Position numbers and translations under genes: made by a program
Notes under the pieces: generated by a model
Databases searched by the model: none
What the model saw: the letters and a program-made list of their open reading frames with translations, nothing else
What the model was told of the DNA's origin: nothing
Assembly: GCA_018135685.1 (NCBI GenBank)
Contig: JAENPR010000014.1
Location: 620,001-684,000, forward strand
Direction: 5' to 3'
Length of the DNA stretch: 64,000 nt
Source of the DNA: Themeda triandra
Taxonomy: Eukaryota > Streptophyta > Magnoliopsida > Poales > Poaceae
Part shown: in pieces, positions 1 to 12,918 of the stretch
Layout of the letters: each line of letters opens with the position of its first letter
How positions within the stretch are numbered: the stretch's first letter is position 1

Positions 1-300
1 AGCCCGAATTCTCCAGCCCGGGCAGCCTCAGATCCGCGCGAAACCGGCCGCGGGTCCCGGCGACCCGGAGCCCGGAATGCTCGCCGCGCGCCGCGGGGCC
101 CGGCGGGCGGGGAGAGGCGGGCGCTCGGGGAAGGTGGGACGCGTCCGCCGCTGCGGCTGCGGCGGCGGCGGCGGCGGGGGATGGAGTCGGTGGGGGCGAG
201 ACGGCTGAGACGAGACGAAACGGGACGGGAGTAGGCGGAGGCAGTGTGGCGTGGGAAATGTGAACGTTAACGAGGAGGCGAACGCGTAGGGTGGAGGAGT
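1..300 (-). other. Possible 5' leader of a gene running off the left edge
   Basis: Very GC-rich sequence with pyrimidine-rich character on the minus strand and a run of CCG/CCGCCG triplets, followed on its right by an abrupt drop in GC. This is how promoter-to-leader transitions of grass genes look, and it suggests a minus-strand gene whose coding part lies outside the window. I see no convincing start codon or protein family; the reading frames here look like GC-rich chance frames. Confidence 0.3.
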
Positions 301-2376
301 TTGAGTAAAAATGATAAAATACGGGGGTTCTAAACGCAATTTTGTGTGTTTTCTTTCGTCGCTCTGGGCCTGGGCTGGCAGGCACCTCTTGTGTGCTTGC
401 TTTTGTAGTTTAGCCCCCCGGAAGCTGGAGTTTTGCGAGCAGCATGTGGCGCCGTCTCGCCCGCGGCACATGGGCGCGCCGCAAAGGGCCAAGGACTACC
501 GTTTCTCAGTTACTGGTCAGTTTCTCTCCGGTGCTCCTGCTAGACGACTGCTTGGAGCTAAGGTGGATCCTAGGTGGATCCTACTCATGCCGTGTGAACC
601 GTGTAGGGGTTTTCTGGCACTGGCTGTATGTATGCTGATTGCTGAACGTTTCCATTTGCTAAGTGTTTTCATAGATGAACATTTGTTGAACAAAGGAGCG
701 ACGACGACGACAAGCACGATGGAATATTTAGAGCTAGAGGGGAATATTCGTAGGTGCTGAATGCTGATCTTTAGAGCATAGAGGATGCGGGGCATTGTGA
801 CACAAAGTAGTGGCAAACAATACGTTTGTGAAAGACTGAAATGTACTCCCTCTGTCCCTAACTGACTATCGTTGTGGGTTTGTGGCAGTGGAATTCAAGG
901 TCTCCATTCACAGCCACTGCCAAGCATTTTAATAGATATGATGTCCACGTCCACGGAGATTCAAATGTACCTACTAAGATGCAAGATGCCAAAAAGACAC
1001 AAAATAAAGAGACACATGGAGTATGCTTGTTAGAAATTATTTTCGCAACACATGGTTTTATGGGACTTAGTTAGTCAATGGATTGACATTGACAATGGCG
1101 AAGCAACTAGATTTAGGGGAGGACAAATATTGTTTTGAGTTGCCATTACTTTTTAACTGTATAATGGTAGCTTAGCTTGATCATTCAAAAATAAAATGAA
1201 TAATTAAATAGCAAAGTTAAGGGTGACACTCCTCACCGACCCGTGTCTTCACCGGTAGTGCAAAAAACAGCGACAGGTAGAAAATGAGGCTCGACGGTAT
1301 GGAAACAAAAGGGAACAATTAATTGTAGGATTGAAGAGTGATCATTAGTTAACTAGGTAGATCTAGCAAGCATGTAGTATGATATAGAGTTTAAGCTCAA
1401 TATTTCTTTTGATGCCAAATTAGTTGTTGCGTCTCTAGTACCCATTGTTATATTCACGGGACCCTTACACCAAGTCCGAGTCATATGGTTCAACTACTCA
1501 AAGCCATCACCTTCAATGCAATCCTTTATAATACCCATTTGCCCATAGAAAGTAGCCGGTAATAAAGACAAGAAAAATCATGCCACTAAGGAAAAATAAG
1601 AGTAGTGTCACCGTAATGCACAGCATGGGTCAAATACCGATGATAGAGAGCAATGTTTTCTATAAACATCGTTGACTCCGCAGAACTGCAGAAGTCCAAA
1701 TTGTTTTTCCTCGTTGATTTTTCCTCGTTGATGATACTGACGTGCCATCCTGCCGTCTGCTGCCGAGGGTGGTACAACGAAATTGCATGGAATCCGAGGA
1801 CCAAATCGATCGGTTCCTTCTCGTGGCAGATGCTACCAGCTGGTGGTACTGTACCAGAACAGTTTCTCGAGGCTCAAAATGAAGTCCGAAACGGCCAAAC
1901 TCGCCGACGGCCGAATATTCATGCCTCCCCGTGGGCCAGCATCGAAAGCGAGAATGATTTGGCGCCCGTGCTAGCGGGTGACACTGCTCACCAGTCCACT
2001 TCATCGGGCAGGGGCAGCAGGGGCAGGGGAGAAGAGGACGGAACACCTATCGCGAGTCCGTAGCGTCCGATTGCGAGCCCGCGCGGTGCCTGCTGCCTGC
2101 TGGTCGAATCGAGCCGAGGAGTGGCCGGCCGTGTGCGTATCGCGTCACGTCCGGCGGCGGTGCGTGCGTCGTCGCGTGTGCTGCCGCGAGAGTTGGCGTA
2201 CGGACCGTAATACCCCTACCTACACAGTACACTAGCGTGCGTCGCACCGCGTCCGGCGTCCCGCTTTGAGTTCTGCGCGCCGGGCGTCGGCGGCACGTCA
2301 CACGGCGCACGGGCGGACTGCCACTTGCGTCATGCATAGGATGACGCTGCCGCGAATGCTTTACATAGGAGCATCT
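301..2376. other. Intergenic, no supported gene
   Basis: No reading frame here resembles a known protein and no exon chain could be built. Around 845-870 there is a short stretch resembling the CTCCCTCTGTCCC end of a Stowaway MITE, without a visible partner end. A GC-rich island at about 1960-2340 could be a promoter or leader remnant but has no recognisable coding content. Confidence 0.5.
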
Positions 2377-2440
2377 TCGAGAAACCACTTCAACCGTCCA
2401 TTTCGAGAAACGACCTCGACCGTCCATTTCGAGAAACCAA
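2377..2440. repeat. Short direct tandem repeat, about 27 bp x 2.4
   Basis: The unit beginning TTCGAGAAACCACTTCAACC and ending CGTCCAT occurs twice with small changes, and the start of a third copy follows. It lies about 90 bp outside the Helitron 3' terminus. Confidence 0.7.
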
Positions 2441-2540
2441 ACATTTCCAAATTTGACTAATTTTATATAAAAATGCTAACATTTATCATAAAAAAGTTCA
2501 TTAGATTCGTATGATAGATTTTATAATAAACTAGGTAAAT

Positions 2541-2560
2541 ACCCGTGCGTTGCAACGGGA
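2541..2560 (-). other. Helitron 3' subterminal hairpin
   Basis: The sequence ACCCGTGCGTTGCAACGGGA can fold on itself around GTTGCAAC, 10 bp inside the CTAG terminus. This motif is the typical 3' stop hairpin of grass Helitrons. Confidence 0.75.
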
Positions 2561-4846
2561 ACAAACTATTACCCGACCGCCTAATGCACACAAACAAAAG
2601 TAATGCCTGACCACCTCAGAGCATGCTGACACTCCATCCACGGCAGCGGACCTGCTGCCCACATATTGCCATGCCAGCTTGAAAACCATGTGTAAATGAC
2701 ACAAGAAAGCCATGGTGTCACAAATCTATCTTCACATAATCCGACCAAGCATGGCAAACAAGTGCTCTGTATGTGCTCAATTACAAGTAATCAGAAGCAT
2801 AAAGACATAGCATACAATTCTCTAGGCCGCAGGAAGTCAACAATGTTCACATAAACATATAGATTTATACATTTAACATCTCCATGAAGACAACAACCTG
2901 TATTTGGTTTCAGACTACATTCCATCTATTAGAGGTAAACCAAAGTATCATTGATAACCATGTGGCACTATTTGCTAAAATACTCTAAATGATCAATTCA
3001 ATAGTCTTCTACAAATGGGAACACATTAATGCTTTCCTGGTTGTTGAAATCCAGTACCAATCCATGAATATGCAAAGGTGAACTGAAACTGAGAAGGTAA
3101 ACTGCAACAACTTAAGGAGATTTTCCTCCATCCTTTCATCTCCTATGGTGCATTTTAAAGAACCTAATGACTACACTGAGGCTTGGTTCCTGGACTTCGT
3201 AACTTTTTTCTAGTTTAATCTAATTCCAGTAGGGGCTCCTTGCCCCTCCCGTTCTTAAAAAAACACTGAGGCACAAACCCCGCAGTTTAGTACTGTTTCT
3301 TGCTAGTAAAGTAACAAGAAGACGAAAAAACTCTAAATTATGAACAAATTTATTATGAAAATGTTCTGATGACCATTCACGCCATATTCAAATGCCTAAG
3401 TTGGACATACCGTTTTTGTTTGCATGTTAAATTTGACGTATTGTAGCCATAGTAGATCTGCAAAAGCAAGAAATTGTGACTTGGTTAGTGCAAACTATCG
3501 TGAACAAAAGATAAATATTGTAAACCGAATCTTAGCCTGAGAACAAAATCTGACAGCACAAAGGCGCATGATAACCGGCTGCTCTGATCCTATACATAAC
3601 TCAAAAATATACTGGCTTTGCTTGAGAACAAGTAGCAGATCATAAGATGTATCATTTACATACTTTCCCTCTTCAGCTAGCAGATCATATGTTTCTGATA
3701 GCTGTTGTGGTCTGGTCTCTATTTAGTTGAAAACTGCTTCTTGAGTTCAAAGACAGTTTACAGAAAATCTCGATCAAACATGACCAAACAGAGCTGAGCA
3801 AAGAGATAAGGACTATCCTGACAATCTTAGCAAGGAGTGCAAAGTCAGGACATCGAAGATGCAAACCCACAAATAAGAAAAATGGCACCAATCTAAATAG
3901 GTTTAATAGGGAAATGAAAGTTGAGCCTTTTTGAATCACAAAACACTATTCTGCAGAATGGCATGCAATTCATAAAAGGTTGAAAGTCATGCACTTAAGG
4001 GTCCAACACAGCAGTTACATAAATGAGGTATGCAAAAACTCAGATTTCCAATACCAGTTCACAAATTTACATAACTGATGCAGCCTAGGAGTCAATGCTG
4101 CAACACAACCAAATTCATACGATTCTACTTGTGTGTGCACATCCATATATCCAGAACACAAGAATTGATAATCAATTAAATAGATAGATCAATATAAGAC
4201 GGGATCTGAACACAGTATCAGTATCATAGAAGCTTGATAGCCTGTATGGATTGGATTGCAATTGCAAGGAATTAAATATGCCTGATAGCCTATCTGGATT
4301 GACTGCCAAGCCCCATAAGGCCATATATTTCATCCTTTCTAGAATTTGTTTTGGCCATCTAGATCTCTAATTTAATCCAAGAACAGTCACACCCTACCAA
4401 AATTTTTGTACGACCAGAATAATCATATTTTTGCCATCCTTTCTCGAATCTGTTTTGACCACCACCGGGTTATTCTTTAGCACAAATCATCTCCAATTTA
4501 CAGACCATTGTTCTCTACAGTTCCGATTCAATCACGCCTAATCCCTATCAAAGTGAAGGGATATACATAAGCAGATAAGCCTATTAAAGCTGTAGCAGAT
4601 TATATGCATTTGATTTCCATACTTTCCCTCTTCAACTGCAGCCAGAGAAACCCAGCGTAATAAATTAAACTGATCCCCACACATTGCCCAACAAACCATT
4701 AGTCTGGCCAATCATAAGGAGATGATGCAAGCGATTGTAACATTATGCTTTGTTTTCCAACTTGTTCAGCACAGCAAGAGGCAAAAGAATTTCGGAGTGG
4801 TGGGATAAAATAATAGCAGATCTCACTACCAAGCAATATTCTTTAC

Positions 4847-4923
4847 CTGAAGAAGCATGACCTCTATCTGCAGCGCCTGCACAGTCCTCTGCTCCTCTCC
4901 AGCACTATCGATTCACCAGCATC
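4847..4923 (-). pseudogene. Captured exon-like fragment inside the Helitron
   Basis: On the minus strand this 77-bp stretch is preceded by a good acceptor (GCTGCACAG) and followed by a good donor (CAG|GTAAAG). All three frames are short or hit stops, so it is probably an untranslated or decayed exon. The gene of origin is not recognised. Confidence 0.4.
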
Positions 4924-5010
4924 CTGTGCAGCGGAGAGCACCAATGAATGAAAACAAATTAAAAAAAAGATTTTCTTCCTTTGAACGATACGGATGAAGA
5001 GGTCACTGAC

Positions 5011-5870
5011 CTTGTAGTTTGGATCTTGTGACCTGCATCATGGCCGGGCGTTCCCCAGGTCAACGGGCGTGTTCCTTCGTGGGCAAGGGCTAGGGTGCAC
5101 TGGCCGGCTGCAGAGGCCGGGTCAGCGGAGAAGGAAAGCTCCGCAGCAAGGGAGGGTGGCAGAGGAGGGGGCCAGGACGTTTGCCGCAGACACAGGCGAG
5201 CTCACCGCAGGAGGCGGTGGGTGGGCGCGGAGCAGGCACTGAGGGCGGGCACGGATGAAGACGACGGCGCGGGCGAGCGCTGGCAGCGCGTCAAGGAGGG
5301 AGAGGATGCGGCGCTGCGGCAAGGGAGTCATGGACGGAGCGTGCTCGGCGGAAGAGGAGAAGAAGCACGACGCGGCCGGTCGGTGGCCTCGTCTCGCCGC
5401 CGCATGGAGGGGTTGTGGCCTCGCCGCGCCGCTGCGTCTCGGCCAGTCGGTGGCCTCGCGCAGTCGCACGCGCCGCCGCGTGGAGGTGCTTGGTAGCCTC
5501 GCCCTGCCGCCACGCGTGGGGAGCAGCTGAGCAGGGGAGCGACGCCGCCGCGTGCCGCCCGGGGCAGGGAGCAGGCCGGGGAGCAGCGCCGTTGCCTATT
5601 TCTGCGGTTTTGCGAGCAGCGTCGTGGGTGGGCGACCTTGGCGTCATGGTCGTGGGGCGGCGGTTCCGCGGTCCGCAAGCGCGAGGCGGTGCTTGCCGGG
5701 CGGCCTCGGAGCGAGGGCGAGTGTGAAGTTTTACCGGGCGAGCACGGAAGGTGCCGTCACGGAAGGCCTTGGCGAGACACCTGGGAGTCCGGTGCAGTCC
5801 CTCGCGGCGGTCGTCCTCGTCGAGCCCTAGCTGCAGCTCGCACACCGCCGGCTCCATGGCCAGGACGAGT
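5011..5870 (-). pseudogene. Captured GC-rich first-exon fragment inside the Helitron
   Basis: GC-rich sequence ending on the minus strand at AACTACAAG|GTCAGTGACC, a plausible donor site that would splice toward the exon-like piece at 4847-4923. Several long overlapping frames are open on both strands, as expected of GC-rich DNA, and none looks like a known family. Best read as a captured promoter/leader/first-exon segment. Confidence 0.4.
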
Positions 5871-5944
5871 TGGATGTGCGAGGCCTCTTCTGCCTGCTGC
5901 GCCTAGCTGCTGCTGCTCCTCACCGGCCGCCCAGGGGCCGGGCG

Positions 5945-5977
<33 letters not shown>

Positions 5978-6199
5978 GCGGCGAGCTGCGTCTACCGAGA
6001 GGGGTTGTGGGGGATCGGTGCTTGACTGCTTGTTGCTAAACTGCCGGGTGGTTTTCGTTTCTTTGGATCGCGAGTGGATAAGCAGGATCGGGCCACCTAT
6101 CGCGCGGGGAGGGAGGGGGTTACGGAGCCGAGTGCGGGATTACGGAGGCAGGCCGAAAGCGGTGGCTACGATACCTTTTGGGGCTTTTTAGTAGTAAGA

Positions 6200-8229
6200 T
6201 TAATTTAGAGATATAAATTCGAATAATATTTACTGTTAATGCCATAGTTGCATATTTTTTGGATGGGGAAATAATTTCTAAAAAAAGTACCTGGTAAATT
6301 AGTGAGTCTACCGAGTGTCTAAAAAAATTAACAACATATTTATTGGTCTTCTCTAATAGTTTTAAAAAATCCAGCTCCAAAGAAATACACTATGTAATGT
6401 AATTTTACAAAATCTATCCAAAACAGTTTCTAAGGCATTCACACTTTTTATATATACTTTTTCTGGTTTTCCTCTCTTTTGTATTTATACATCAGGAAAT
6501 CTATCCTACTTCTTATTTTTCCGACGTCCTTCAACCTTTGATTGTGCGCATATATGCTTTGTTTGGTAGACTTCTTATATGCGCACAACGAGATTGATTT
6601 CTCCGAGTGCAGAAAGAAAGGGAGTTGCTAGCTAGAAAGCATTTTTTTCCAATCTTCCTAAAAAATAGATTGGGAGTGATTTTTTTTTTAGTCTTGGAGA
6701 TGCTTTGTTTGGTAGACTTCCAACTATTGCAAATCGACCAAAATTAACTTCAATCTTCTTTTTTGCCCAAACACCTCTCCCCTATGGAATCCGAATCCAT
6801 AAAAAATCCACATCTAGGGGCCAGATCCATAGTTTTCATGGAGCACCTTAAGGACTAACTTCTCGTGAAGTTGGGTAGTACTCCCTTTTGTGCTAAAAAG
6901 AATATAAGTCTAACATGGTGTCATGTTTTAATATTTTAAGTTTGGTCAATTTTATAAATACAAATATTACGTTTATGTAAGTACTATTAGATTAAGTCCA
7001 AGATTATTTTCATAATAAACTGATTTGGGGGCCATAAATATTTATATTATTCACTAGAAATTTGGTTAAACGTGAACCACTTTGAGTGATATGCAACATA
7101 TAGTTACATTTTTTTTTGGGACAATATGGAGTTGGTCGGTTGATGGTTTCTGCGGCTAAGTCGGTTGATGCTCATTTGCTGACAAGCCAGGTTGATAACT
7201 TCAATGATTGTAGGCCATTTGGATGAGATACTAGGAGGATATGATATGACGAGGATTCAAACGGGTCCAATAATTAGGCGTGGAATCTGAAACCGGATGA
7301 TTGTATTCGATCACGTGCGATCCACCACCAGAGTGTCTTTTGAGCACAATCATGGTGGAGCCCACCGAACAGTGACACAGGCCAGATGATGCTCTCCGTT
7401 GTACCAACGACCCAGTCATTGCGCGGAGCACTGCGGACTGCAGTCGACCACCACAGGAAATTTCAAATTTTCCCGCTCGTTTTTTCCAGCATACTCCTGC
7501 CTCGCGTCGAAGCACCGCAGGTGGCCGGAGCACGGCGCCGGCGGAGCGCACGATGCCCGAACACTCTCTTGTGGTTTGTCACTTGCGCCGTGTCCGGTCG
7601 GTGGGTCCGTGCCGTGGGTCACGGTCGAGCGGCGAGACCACGAGCAACGCAGGGCAGTGGTCCGTCACGGCTGCCCCGGTGCAATGCAACGACACCCAAC
7701 CACCAGGATGGATCCCGTGTGCCAACTGGCCCTCATACGGTCTCCTACACCCCCACCTGTACGTTTTTTTTATAAGCACCTGTACGTTTTACTAGTACCA
7801 GCAAGATGCCCAGAATTGAAACGCTGGTGTGCTGGGCCAACCGTTTCCCCGAATTTTAAAATTTTAAAATGGAGCGTAAACGCAGGGAGAGGTAGTACTG
7901 CTGTACATTTCAATGTGCGCCATGCCGACTGTTGCGTCGAGCCTCGTAAATTCCCCTTAAATAAAGCACGGCAAAGTTTGAAATTTCAAATTCGCTCGCA
8001 CACCGTTTCTCTCCCAAAACTCCCCTCACACCAGCACGGTAATTTAAACCCAGGCATTTATTACCCCCGCCGTCCACCGCCACTGAAAAATGGGTCCAGG
8101 TACCGTCCACGCCACCACGGTGCACATGTTTCATTAAGTCTGACAGACTGCAGCGTACGGAATTACTATATGGAAACAAAAATAAAAAAAAAAAGGAAAA
8201 AAAGGTTTCAATTGACAATTCTGCTCGGT
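6200..8229. other. Intergenic region upstream of the Arg/Ser-rich protein gene
   Basis: AT-rich to about 7200. A degenerate Stowaway-like stretch begins near 6888 (TACTCCCTTTTGTGCT followed by AT-rich DNA). From 7300 to 8230 composition rises but no frame has a recognisable protein. The proximal promoter of the downstream gene probably lies in the last few hundred bases; no sure TATA box was identified. Confidence 0.4.
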
Positions 8230-8400
8230 GCACTCGAAGCTCCTGCCATTGCCAATTCCGTCTCTTATTATCTCATCGCCCTCGCCTCTCCTCTGCTCAC
8301 GAGGAGGGGAGGGAAGCGGCGGCGGGGAGATCGATTCGATTCGTGAGCCAGCAGCAGCGGCAGCTCGGAACCCTAGCTCCGTCCGCCGGCGGCGGGGCCG
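8230..8400 (+). promoter_or_regulatory. Probable 5' untranslated leader
   Basis: Pyrimidine-rich to GC-rich stretch (CTCGCCTCTCCTCTGCTCAC) directly before the start codon at 8401, with no intervening ATG from about 8250 onward. It looks like a typical grass 5' leader. Confidence 0.45.
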
Positions 8401-11400
8401 ATGGCTGCCGCAGCGGCGGCGTTCCGGCCGGGGAGGACGAGGCGGCGGGGCGACGCGTTCGCGGCGCTGGAGGACGCGGGCTCCGCCACGCGCGGGCGCG
8501 AGCCCGCGCCCCGCGGCGGCGGAGGCGGAGGCAGCGCCCGCCGGTCGAGGAGCCTGAGCCGGTTCCCGCCGCCGTCGCCCGGCCCCGAGGACGCGCCGAC
8601 GCCGTCGTCGCGGTTCGTCACCAAGGTCCGCGGCGGCGGCGGGTTCCCGCCGGAGGTCAGCCTGGACGACCTCGCGGACGAGTTCTTCCGCGCGAGGGCG
8701 GAGTCCGAGGGCGACGGCGACGACGACGGGGAGGTGGAGGTGGAGCAGACCGCCGCCGCGCGCGGGCGGTCGAGGCTTCCGGCCCCAGCGGAGCGTGGAG
8801 GTGGCGGTGGTGGTGGCGCCGGAGGGGCCCGGCGGAGCTCCGCCGCGCGGTACGCCAGGGAGACGGAGTCGTCGCGGCAGCGCGGGCGCTCCGTGTCGCG
8901 CCCGCCCGCCGAGCGGCGAGGCGTGGCGGCGGCCGGTGCGGTGGATGCCGGCCCTGCTGCTGCTGCGGCGGCGGCCAGGAGGCAGCGGTATGCGTCCGTG
9001 GACCGGCGCGCTTCGGTGGATCGGCAGCGGTACGCGTCCGTGGACCGGCGCGCTTCGGTGGATCGGCAACGCTGGTGCGATTCGGATGTAAGTGTGGCTC
9101 GGTACTCTAGTTTTTCTGCTGGAGTATATGCTGTTTAGCATTTAGTTTAGGGATGGATTGAACTTTGGATTAAACTAACTATTGAAGTTGCTTGGGGATA
9201 TTTGAATGTTTTTGTGGGTGCTTGGGTGGTCCCATTGATCTATTAGGAAATCTGGTAAAGTGTATATTTCCATTTCGTGACAAAATTGTGAAGCGAGCAA
9301 GGTGCTGTATTCACTAGAACATTCTTCTCTTATGTACGACTAAAGGTCCAATGCCTTTTACTGCTTGTCCCTCCAGCCTATAATGTGTTTAGTTCTATAC
9401 TTGCGCATAGTGTGTGTTTAGTTCTATACTTGGCGTATAGTGTGTTTCAGACTTGATACCAATATAGTATCCGATAATGCAACATATGCGCAATACTGTG
9501 TTTGCGTCATCTATTTTGTTTCTTCGGTTGTTTGGTTGATGCCTGTCTCCCCTTGTACCCTGTTTGATTGCTTGCTTCAGTAGCAGTATGCTGATGTTGT
9601 CTGCCAATCTAGTATGAAAATATTTGTATATGTTCAAAAGCTAAATGGCAAAACCGTGTGGTTGTGATGAAGTTATACTTGCCAGTCTGCTTTTCAGTTC
9701 AATTTGCTTCAGGCTTCTCATGTTATATTTTTTACAATATGGTAGGTTACTCAATCCAAATTTCTGAATACTTTGCCGTGATCCATGATATGGTTCCTGT
9801 TCAAGTATTTTATGTCTGTTCCTTTTGAAGGCCTGATAATACTTATACACTAAACTTGTCCCATTTCTGCGTTTGATGTAGAATTGTACATATCTGTGGC
9901 AGTTACATTCTTATTATTTAATCCCTGGTTTATGCTTTTGTGTGCAGAATGACATGGAAATTTCTCACCGGTATGTTTCCAGGGGGATACATACCAAAAG
10001 TAGCAGTGGCAATAGCCTGCAGAGTTCATTCCATAAGCCATCTAAAGCAAATCAAACTTTGAAGAGGTCTACAAGCCAAAAGGATTTCTTTCATTCTCGA
10101 GATAGCAGCTCCGTGAGTACCTATGTTTTCTTTACATTCCTTGGACTGAAATTGGATAATAGCTTATCCTTATAAAGAAAAGTTGTGCTATAGTAATCAT
10201 AGCACCAACCTGTACAATTAACTTCAGTTTCCATTCATAGATGCATAATAGAATTAGGTCTGGTGCATACTAAATCTTGGCTGTACGATGGGGGCTGTTG
10301 TAGACTCAACTTTTAAATTGTTTCGTTCTACAATTGAAATTTCTTAGTTTGTATTTTTATCTTGACTTCTGCAGAGCCATTCTTCAATTACTGATGACGA
10401 GTCTAGGAGTTCTCACTCTTTCCATAGCAGAAATCAGAAGGAAGGCTGTGTAGTTTATGGGCTTGACAAGGTTTCACAATTTTCATTCAGTATTTCAATT
10501 TGAAACTAGAATTTGCCAGCAGGTACTAGAGTTTACTATTCCTCTTATTTTACAATCTTATAGGAGCATCCAATTGGCGATGGGGCTGGAAATGTATTGT
10601 ATGATGTAATGCGGATAGAAGTTAGGCAAGCTGTTGAGGAAATCAGGAATCAGCTTGAAAAGGTATCTTTTCCGTAGTGAGGACCTTTGATTGTCTTTCA
10701 CAATTAGGCATTTTCTATCTTACATTGACATAGATAACTTTTCTAACGGCTTATATGTAGCTTTGATTGATATAATGACATTGAGTATGGCACTGTAAAT
10801 AATGCAGAAGAGATCTGTAGAACTATTTCACTGGACGGGTTGAGATCTTCATTGACCATTTTACCCTAATTCTAGAAAGTTTACTTGTTATTGCGGTGCA
10901 GCTTAAGTTTTTAGTACTTACAAAGAAAGGCTTTCAGAATCTAAGGCATACTGGGAGCTGAGTTCAAGCTAATGATTTGGGTCTGGTCTAGAGGATATAC
11001 ACCCAAGAAGAGTCTGTACATCACTTGTGTTATTGTTTTATTAGCACTGATATATGCTTCTGTGTGGTATGCTTGCGAACAAAAATGTTATATGCTTATT
11101 CACATGGAGTTCTTACTTAATGGGCTCCGTGCTTTCGGATTGCCTTTCTATTTATATGAAGTATGGTTCACATAGTCATTGAAGGATGTGCAGAATACTT
11201 CTGTTTCAGTTAAGACAGCATCAGTTTCTGGATAAGAAACAGTCAGGTTGAGTACAACTGTAGTAACTTGATGGCATGCTGATGTTGCAGAAGTATCTTT
11301 TCCATTGGAAGATCTTCTTAGTAGGAGGACAGTAGTAGCTATATTTCAAATAAGTTTTGTTGAATTGACGTCGTGTCTTCCGTTGAGACCTTGTCAGGTC

Positions 11401-12692
11401 ATTGGTTCCCAGTTAGGGGGAGAAAATGATTAATACTTGGGTCTTTTCTTGCTTTGGATACTTTTTACTAGAACTACAAATTGTTTTTTATCCAAGCTCA
11501 TCCCCTCTCTTTGTCTGTGCATTTCTAGGCCGTGACAAAATCCGAACCTTCAGAAAAGGCAATAAGCAGTGATGCACAACCAACCCAAGTTATTACTGAG
11601 CTCCGAAGGAGCTACACTAGTAAATTGGAAGAGGTATCTTTTGATGGAAAGAGAATGTATATTTTTTTTGTCAAAAAAAATCTTTGATTGTTTCTAAGTC
11701 TTTATTCAATATTCACATTTATCTTTTCGGTGTATCTTTTAGTCAGAGAAGCGGAAACAGGAATTGTTAGCTCAGTTGGCAGCAGAAGAACAACATGGTC
11801 ATGAGCTCACAAAAATAGTTAGAGAATTGCTACCTACTCCTAAAAAGACTGCAAATACAAATTTACAAAGACAGCCGCGGCACAGAAGAGTAAGTTTATT
11901 TGGTTGCTGTTCCATCTATTCCAGTTAATTTCATGCACCTATGAATTAGAATTTGACTTGAATTTATTGCAGAGGAGTAATGACAGATCAAGGATGTCAA
12001 AGCGACTTACTGAAGAGGCTGAGCAATACTTTGAAGATTTCCTGTCGAATGTTGATGATACTGACTTTTCATCTTTTGATGGAGAGAGAAGTGACTCAAG
12101 TTCAGCCAGGAAAAACATGTTACTTCATGCTATGACAGACACTCCAGTTGCGCCCCCAAAAGTTGCTTTACCTGCAGAGGCAGATGGCGTTGTCCTTCCC
12201 TGGCTGCAATGGGAAACTACCAATGACCTTCAGACCTCCCCGTGCAAAAGCAAGGCCCAGGTAATGTCAGCTTCTGTTTATCAGCAGATAATCTGTATCT
12301 TGTCTTAAAAATGCAAAATATTGAATGCTACTTATATATGGTAAGGATTTTGTGTGAAATGATGAAGTTTTTTTTGTTAATGACTTCAACATGTTACCTT
12401 TTCTCTAATTGCATGTTGAACTCAGGGAGAAAGTACCAGATGCAGCACTAGCAATCAGACTACGAGCAGCCGTGGGAGTTGGAGCCCTGGAGACCAAGCC
12501 ACTTCAGTTGCCTCTAAAAATACATTACTGACCAAGTTCGGTGAGGTTGGGATTTGCCGAAGCAGCTCGTTTCACATTGACGACTATTTGCATTTGAGGC
12601 AGAGTGAGGATCTCCTCTTGGAGACGTGGGTGCAGAAACAAAGAATCGATTCTGGCGGCCTAGCCTTGTGTAGTAAATCGACAATATTTTAG
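8401..12692 (+). CDS. Arg/Ser-rich plant protein of unknown function, 8 exons
   Basis: Exons: 8401-9087, 9948-10112, 10375-10470, 10564-10662, 11529-11633, 11743-11889, 11973-12260, 12426-12692. All have GT..AG borders and every exon is a whole number of codons, giving 617 residues. Residues 1-229 are Ala/Gly/Arg-rich and low complexity, with RSRSLSR-type motifs and two perfect 14-residue repeats (QRYASVDRRASVDR). Residues 230-320 are Ser-rich. About 320-430 is charged and probably coiled coil (EEIRNQLEK; SEKRKQELLAQLAAEEQ). The C-terminal third has acidic and WLQWE motifs. The exon chain is convincing; I do not recognise a named family. The composition would fit a nuclear or cytoskeleton-associated protein, but that is only a guess. 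Intron 3 has a weak donor (GTTTCA). Confidence 0.8.
8983..9066 (+). repeat. 42-bp in-frame tandem repeat in exon 1
   Basis: Two adjacent copies (8983-9024 and 9025-9066) differing at one base encode QRYASVDRRASVDR twice. The near identity points to a recent in-frame duplication. Confidence 0.9.
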
Positions 12693-12918
12693 GGTGCAGC
12701 CAAATAGGTAGTTGATGTGATTGAGTTAGACCAATAAATGCTTAGATTTTTACCTTTAGTTGCCATGGCTCTTGCTGTCTGGAGTGTATAGATGCATGCA
12801 TTGTCTTATAACAAATTGGATAAGCTTTTTAACGCGTCATCGCGAGAAATTTGTTACACACTATTTTACAAGTGCGAATGATCCACGGCACCATGTTAAC
12901 AAGAAAATATGGTCTCTG
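12693..12918 (+). other. 3' untranslated region of the Arg/Ser-rich protein gene
   Basis: AT-rich sequence after the stop codon with an AATAAA polyadenylation signal at about 12732. It ends where the duplicated segment begins. Confidence 0.5.

Larger units (their letters stand above)
2531..6199 (-). mobile_element. Non-autonomous Helitron with captured gene fragments
   Basis: Read on the minus strand the element starts with TCTTACTACTAAAAAGCCCC, preceded by A at 6200, and ends with a GC-rich hairpin followed by TATTTACCTAG, with T next (plus-strand position 2530). TC...CTAG ends, a 3' subterminal hairpin and insertion between A and T define plant Helitrons. No Rep/helicase coding sequence is visible, so it is non-autonomous. 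The right part (about 4.8-5.9 kb) is GC-rich and has exon-like pieces on the minus strand, as expected of captured host gene parts. The remaining AT-rich interior (2.6-4.8 kb) has no recognisable gene. Confidence 0.78.

Noticed and set aside
444..816. Short open frames near the left edge as genes
   Set aside because: Two strands overlap, no conserved domains, and no exon structure.
5095..6039. Many long overlapping open frames on both strands
   Set aside because: GC-rich DNA with few stop codons inside a Helitron; no frame has recognisable domains and they contradict each other.
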